Notes under the pieces: generated by a model | The model's input: the letters and a program-made list of their open reading frames with translations, nothing else | Databases searched by the model: none | What the model was told of the DNA's origin: nothing | Shown: piece by piece, positions 61,011 to 64,000 of the stretch | How the letters are laid out: each line of letters starts with the position of its first letter | Numbering within the stretch: the stretch's first letter is position 1 | Assembly: GCA_036263655.1 (NCBI GenBank) | Contig: DATAGP010000015.1 | Location: 10,423-74,422, forward strand | Direction of reading: 5' to 3' | From: Schlegelella_A sp036263655 | GTDB lineage: Bacteria; Pseudomonadota; Gammaproteobacteria; Burkholderiales; Burkholderiaceae_C | DNA length: 64,000 bases | Position numbers and translations under genes: made by a program

Positions 61011-62816
61011 ATGAGTTTCCAGCTCTTCGGCTTGCCCGTTTCCAAGGGCATCGCGATCGGGCGGGCAGTGCTGGTGGCCTCCAGCCGGATCGACGTGGCG
61101 CACTACTACGTGCGCGAGACCGAGGTCGACTCCGAAATCGAGCGTTTGCGGCATGCCCGGGACCTGGTCGCGGGCGAGCTGGCGGCGATGCAACGGGACT
61201 TGCCCCCCGAGGCACCTGCGGAGCTGTCCGCGCTGCTCGACGTCCACCTGATGCTGCTGCACGACGACACGCTGTCGGGCGCGACCAAGCAGTGGATCCG
61301 TGAGCGCCACTACAACGCCGAGTGGGCTCTCTCCGCACAGCTCGAGGTGCTGGCGCGCCAGTTCGACGAAATGGAGGATGAGTACCTCCGCGAGCGCAAG
61401 GCGGATCTCGAGCAGGTCGTCGAGCGCCTCCTGGGCGTGCTGGCCCGCGGCGAGGACGGTGCGTCGCCGATTGCCGCCCATCGCCTGCTCGCCGGCGATG
61501 CAGGCGACCCGCTGGTCCTGGTCGCCAGCGACATCTCGCCGGCCGACATGCTGCAGTTCAAGGGGGGCGTGTTCCTCGGCTTCGTCACCGACGTGGGGGG
61601 TCGCACGTCGCACACCGCGATCGTTGCCCGCAGCATGGACATCCCGGCCGTCGTGGGCGCACGGGAGGCGAGCCGCCTGATTCGCCAGGACGACTGGCTG
61701 GTGATCGACGGCGACACCGGAACGGTCATCGTCGACCCGCCGGCCTCGGTCATCGAGGAGTACCGCGCGCTCAAGAGGGAGCGGGAGCGCGGTCGCGCCC
61801 GGCTGGCCCGCCTGCGCCACCTGCCCGCGGTGACGCTCGACGGGCAATCTGTCGAGTTGCTGGCCAACATCGAGCGTCCCGAGGACGCAGCGCTGGCACT
61901 GAAGGCCGGTGCGGTCGGCGTCGGTCTGTTCCGCAGCGAGTTCCTGTTCATGAACCGGGACGGCGAGCTGCCCGGCGAGGACGAGCAATTCGAGGCGTAT
62001 CGGATGGCCGTGGTCGCCATGCGAGGCCTGCCGGTGACGATCCGGACCGTCGACATCGGCGCCGACAAGGCGCTCGAGCGGATGTCCGCGAACGAGCTCC
62101 GCCACGAGCACGCCCTCAATCCGGCCCTCGGTCTTCGCGCCATTCGCTGGAGCCTGTCCGAGCCGACGATGTTCCGTCAGCAGCTGCGGGCCATTCTGCG
62201 GGCGAGCGCTTTCGGACCGGTCCGGATCCTGATCCCGATGGTGGCCCACCTGAGCGAAATCCGGCACACCGTCAATGCGCTGGCGCGGGCGCGGCACCAA
62301 CTCGACGACGCTGGGCGAGCGTACGGCCGCGTCGAGCTCGGCGCGATGGTCGAGGTCCCGGCCGCGACCCTGATGCTGCCGGTGTTCCTTCGCCACCTCG
62401 ACTTCGTCTCGGTGGGCACCAACGACCTCATCCAGTACACGCTGGCCATCGATCGTGCCGACGAGTCCGTCGCGCACTTGTACAACCCTTGGCACCCGGC
62501 GGTGCTCCGGCTGGTTGCACAGACCATCGCCGCAGCCCAGCACGCGGGAAAAGGCGTCAGCGTCTGCGGCGAGATGGCCGGCGATCCGGCGTTCACCGAA
62601 CTTCTGCTCGGGATGGGCTTGCGAAGCTTCTCGATGCACCCATCTCAAATCGTCGCCGTCAAGCAGCGCGTTCTCGCCACCGACACCCGGCAGTGGGCGG
62701 GGTGGCTGGAGCAGGTGCTTGGCGCTGACGAGCCCGAGCGGGAATGCGGAGCCCTGATCGCTGCTCTGGCGAAGGGCAAGGCAAGGCCTGCACATGCGTC
62801 GGCAGCGGCGCTATAA
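61011..62816 (+). CDS. ptsI: Phosphoenolpyruvate-protein phosphotransferase (PTS enzyme I), 601 aa
   Basis: Takes phosphate from PEP to HPr. N-terminal domain with His201 in GGRTSHTAIVARSM; C-terminal PEP-binding barrel with FRSEFLFMNR, RTVDIGADKALERM, MVEVPAATLMLP, VGTNDLIQYTLAIDRAD and the late Cys in GVSVCGEMAGDP. Length is slightly above E. coli PtsI (575 aa). Last protein gene before the rRNA operon. Confidence 0.96.
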   Translation: MSFQLFGLPVSKGIAIGRAVLVASSRIDVAHYYVRETEVDSEIERLRHARDLVAGELAAMQRDLPPEAPAELSALLDVHLMLLHDDTLSGATKQWIRERHYNAEWALSAQLEVLARQFDEMEDEYLRERKADLEQVVERLLGVLARGEDGASPIAAHRLLAGDAGDPLVLVASDISPADMLQFKGGVFLGFVTDVGGRTSHTAIVARSMDIPAVVGAREASRLIRQDDWLVIDGDTGTVIVDPPASVIEEYRALKRERERGRARLARLRHLPAVTLDGQSVELLANIERPEDAALALKAGAVGVGLFRSEFLFMNRDGELPGEDEQFEAYRMAVVAMRGLPVTIRTVDIGADKALERMSANELRHEHALNPALGLRAIRWSLSEPTMFRQQLRAILRASAFGPVRILIPMVAHLSEIRHTVNALARARHQLDDAGRAYGRVELGAMVEVPAATLMLPVFLRHLDFVSVGTNDLIQYTLAIDRADESVAHLYNPWHPAVLRLVAQTIAAAQHAGKGVSVCGEMAGDPAFTELLLGMGLRSFSMHPSQIVAVKQRVLATDTRQWAGWLEQVLGADEPERECGALIAALAKGKARPAHASAAAL

Positions 62817-62897
62817 TGCTGGCCCTGTCTCGTTCGAGGCGGGTGAGATGCCGGTCCTGCCGGCTCATCGAACCCTTGGCACGATCGACCACAAGGC

Positions 62898-62927
62898 TTG
62901 ACAGGTCTAGTCGAAACGTGCCAGAAT
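62898..62927 (+). promoter_or_regulatory. rRNA operon promoter
   Basis: TTGACA at 62898-62903 is a perfect -35; CAGAAT at 62922-62927 is the -10 with an 18-base spacer. It is the only consensus -35 noticed in the window, fitting a strong rrn promoter. Confidence 0.8.
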
Positions 62928-62982
62928 CGTGGTCTTCGCTGATAGCTGATTTCTCTGCTTCAGCCGCGCCCTTCGGGACGCC

Positions 62983-62996
62983 AGCTCTTTAAAAAC
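62983..62996 (+). promoter_or_regulatory. boxA antitermination element
   Basis: AGCTCTTTAAAAAC matches the boxA consensus (TGCTCTTTAACAA) bound by NusB-NusE in rRNA leaders. Confidence 0.8.
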
Positions 62997-63074
62997 TGAC
63001 AGCCGATAAGTGTGGGCGTTCGAGGCCGAGTGCCTTGGTCGAAAGACCGAGGTCTCATGGACCTTAAACGCTCA

Positions 63075-63093
63075 TGAAGTGAAGTTCACTTCA
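63075..63093 (+). repeat. Inverted repeat in the 16S leader
   Basis: TGAAGTGAA pairs with TTCACTTCA across one base. Either a local hairpin or part of the leader stem used in RNase III processing, located 25 bases before the mature 5' end. Confidence 0.5.
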
Positions 63094-63117
63094 ATTCATT
63101 GAGCAACATTCAAGATC

Positions 63118-64000
<883 letters not shown>

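Larger units (their letters stand above)
62817..63117 (+). other. rRNA operon promoter and leader region
   Basis: Non-coding region between ptsI and 16S rRNA. It contains a -35/-10 promoter (62898-62927), boxA (62983-62996) and an inverted repeat (63075-63093). No tRNA or ORF is visible. Confidence 0.8.

Noticed and set aside
62850..62864. Small hairpin after ptsI as a terminator
   Set aside because: Only a 5-bp stem (GCCGG/CCGGC) and no T-run; too weak to call.
62817..63117. tRNA gene in the rRNA leader
   Set aside because: No cloverleaf, TψC-like GTTCRA block or CCA context could be found; the region is promoter, boxA and leader.

Overview
The window is a 64 kb piece of a GC-rich betaproteobacterial chromosome, most likely order Burkholderiales. 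The last ~880 bases are the 5' part of a 16S rRNA gene with a betaproteobacterial sequence. Gene content agrees: tripartite tricarboxylate transporters with Bug-type binding proteins, a lipB-lipA block next to a PBP5-like carboxypeptidase and a D-amino-acid aminotransferase, and a regulatory PTS (EIIA-HPr-EI). Coding density is very high; many genes overlap by 1-4 bases and are probably translationally coupled.

Layout. 1-0.9 kb: two small unknown genes. 0.9-5.3 kb (minus strand): TctC-TctB-TctA carboxylate transporter with a coupled MFS permease. 5.4-10.0 kb: a giant CheB-CheR-PAS-histidine kinase plus a single-domain response regulator. 10.2-15.4 kb: dienelactone hydrolase-like protein, a pobA operon with an epimerase, a DUF3237 protein and an SGNH hydrolase-like protein. 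15.5-22 kb: HD-GYP protein, PAS-only protein, cyclopropane fatty acid synthase, DUF1840, a Raf-kinase-inhibitor-like protein, a histidine phosphatase and a D-threonine aldolase-like enzyme. 22-27.3 kb: a less GC-rich accessory block holding a cyclase-like/STAND ATPase/TPR protein, a lipoprotein with an internal duplication and a subtilisin-like protease without signal peptide. 27.3-31 kb: phospholipase D lipoprotein, a 33-residue membrane peptide, a Crp/Fnr regulator and a sterol desaturase family enzyme. 31-36.7 kb: IclR regulator plus a complete Liv-type ABC transporter. 37-42.5 kb: ruvB and ruvA, split by an oppositely oriented cluster (His-rich protein, TonB receptor, PCu(A)C chaperone) that looks like a copper module. 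42.5-49.7 kb: phoH, ybeY, EamA, CorA, hemB and divergent hemJ, VanZ, a 2Fe-2S protein and a hydrolase. 49.7-57 kb: dacC, dat, BamE-like lipoprotein, DUF493, lipB, lipA, zinc-ribbon protein, EamA, DUF4197. 57-62.8 kb: degenerate signalling protein, CaiB/BaiF CoA-transferase, small lipoprotein, PTS EIIA-HPr-EI. 62.8-64 kb: rRNA leader and 16S rRNA.

Two regulatory themes recur. Many operon-leading genes carry a TANNNT-like -10 hexamer 5-8 bases before the start codon with no Shine-Dalgarno sequence, which suggests leaderless or near-leaderless transcripts. In both solute transporters a strong hairpin sits between the binding-protein gene and the permease genes. The best candidates for undescribed biology are the cyclase-like STAND ATPase/duplicated lipoprotein/cytoplasmic subtilase block (22.0-27.3 kb) and the copper-type cluster lodged between ruvA and ruvB.
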